From positions 1 through 5,918 of the forward strand of contig DAOVIU010000092.1 of the NCBI GenBank assembly GCA_030673585.1: DNA of 5,918 nucleotides. The letters are read 5' to 3'. How positions within the stretch are numbered: the stretch's first letter is position 1; each line of letters opens with the position of its first letter. The DNA comes from Pseudomonadota bacterium (GTDB lineage: Bacteria; Desulfobacterota; BSN033; G020346125). This document shows, piece after piece, positions 5,716 through 5,918 of the stretch. The notes under the pieces are model-generated. The model saw only the letters and a program-made list of their open reading frames with translations, was not told where the DNA came from and ran no database searches. The translations under genes were made by a program, and so were the position numbers.

Positions 5716-5734
5716 AAAGCATTTTTAATGCCAA
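5716..5734 (-). promoter_or_regulatory. Candidate sigma-54 promoter (-24/-12) for the HTH-kinase operon
   Basis: Read on the minus strand, TTGGCATTAAAAATGCTT matches the sigma-54 consensus TGGCAC-N5-TTGCW at 9 of 11 defined positions. The invariant GG and GC are exactly 10 bases apart (GG at 5732-5731, GC at 5720-5719). Transcription would start near 5707, about 20 bases before the ATG at 5684, leaving room for its ribosome site. A TATAAT (5716-5711) overlaps the downstream end but has no acceptable -35 at 16-18 bases. The flanks are AT-rich, and the TATCAA at 5743-5738 is close to an IHF-type site. Confidence 0.48.
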
Positions 5735-5800
5735 TTTTTGATATTATTCATAATTTATTATTTTCATTGCCTAAGTCCTTGTTTTTTCAAACCTTTGCCG

Positions 5801-5833
5801 GATCAGGAGACAGGGAAGAGCCTGATCTTTTTT
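5801..5833 (+). terminator. Perfect inverted repeat followed by T6: plus-strand terminator or activator site
   Basis: GATCAGG at 5801-5807 and CCTGATC at 5821-5827 are perfect 7-base arms around a 13-base spacer, followed directly by TTTTTT at 5828-5833. By shape this is a Rho-independent terminator for plus-strand transcripts, yet no plus-strand gene lies between it and the minus-strand operon. On the minus strand it has no T-tract. It lies about 94-120 bases above the predicted sigma-54 start, the usual distance for an enhancer-binding-protein site, so it may instead be a regulator target. Confidence 0.4.
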
Positions 5834-5918
5834 AAGGGGGAAATGACAAAAATCGGCAGAAACGGGTTCAAAAAAGTGCGTTAGTGTCCGTCTATGGGCA
5901 AAAATTACAAAAATATCA

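Larger units (their letters stand above)
5712..5918. other. AT-rich upstream region to the window edge, two very short frames
   Basis: Apart from the promoter and inverted repeat listed separately, this stretch holds two minimal plus-strand frames. One is 13 codons at 5843-5884 (ATG to TAG), preceded almost without spacing by AAGGGGG. The other opens at ATG 5894 and runs off the window after MGKNYKNI, with no ribosome site. Neither can be called a gene on this evidence. The first 60 bases are strongly AT-rich, as expected for a promoter region. Confidence 0.4.

Noticed and set aside
1..5918. CRISPR array, tRNA, rRNA or riboswitch
   Set aside because: No regularly spaced identical repeats, tRNA-like cloverleaf or known RNA motif was seen by eye. 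In particular, the 1-300 edge and the intergenic gaps hold no Moco-riboswitch-like element I can recognise.

Overview
The window is chromosomal DNA from a bacterium with mid-range GC. The gene content suggests an anaerobe that makes molybdenum enzymes: molybdenum cofactor genes, a YqeB-type gene for selenium-dependent molybdenum hydroxylases, a soluble GAF-PAS-PAS sensor kinase and a possible sigma-54 promoter. The protein sequences read like those of sulfate-reducing or syntrophic Desulfobacterota (deltaproteobacteria). That placement is an inference from family resemblance and was not computed.

Left part (1-3341), molybdenum cofactor locus. The window opens inside moeA, whose C-terminal domain is all that is visible. 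Its stop codon overlaps the start of mobB (ATGA). After a non-coding stretch with a probable terminator and degenerate direct repeats comes a Nudix hydrolase gene on the opposite strand. A further 329 bases without a convincing gene lead to mocA (molybdopterin cytidylyltransferase), which overlaps yqeB by 14 bases. MoeA inserts molybdate into molybdopterin. MobB is the GTP-binding adapter of the guanine-dinucleotide branch. MocA makes the cytosine-dinucleotide form used by xanthine-dehydrogenase-type hydroxylases. YqeB marks hydroxylases that carry a labile selenium. The locus therefore serves both cofactor branches, and the Nudix gene with its repeat-bearing flanks sits in the middle like an insertion.

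Right part (3453-5711, minus strand), a sensing and regulation pair. A 63-residue excisionase/BldC-like DNA-binding protein is followed after 37 bases, in the same reading frame, by a 667-residue cytosolic GAF-PAS-PAS-histidine-kinase protein starting at TTG. The kinase keeps a good ATP-binding domain, but the phosphoacceptor histidine of its dimerisation helix is gone, with Asp451 in its place. Its small neighbour has no receiver domain. A kinase without phospho-histidine next to a DNA-binding partner without receiver is the most unusual thing in the window. Upstream lie a sigma-54-like -24/-12 element and, about 95-120 bases above the predicted start, a perfect inverted repeat that could be an activator site or a plus-strand terminator.

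The last ~80 bases hold two very short open frames. One runs off the right edge and cannot be identified.
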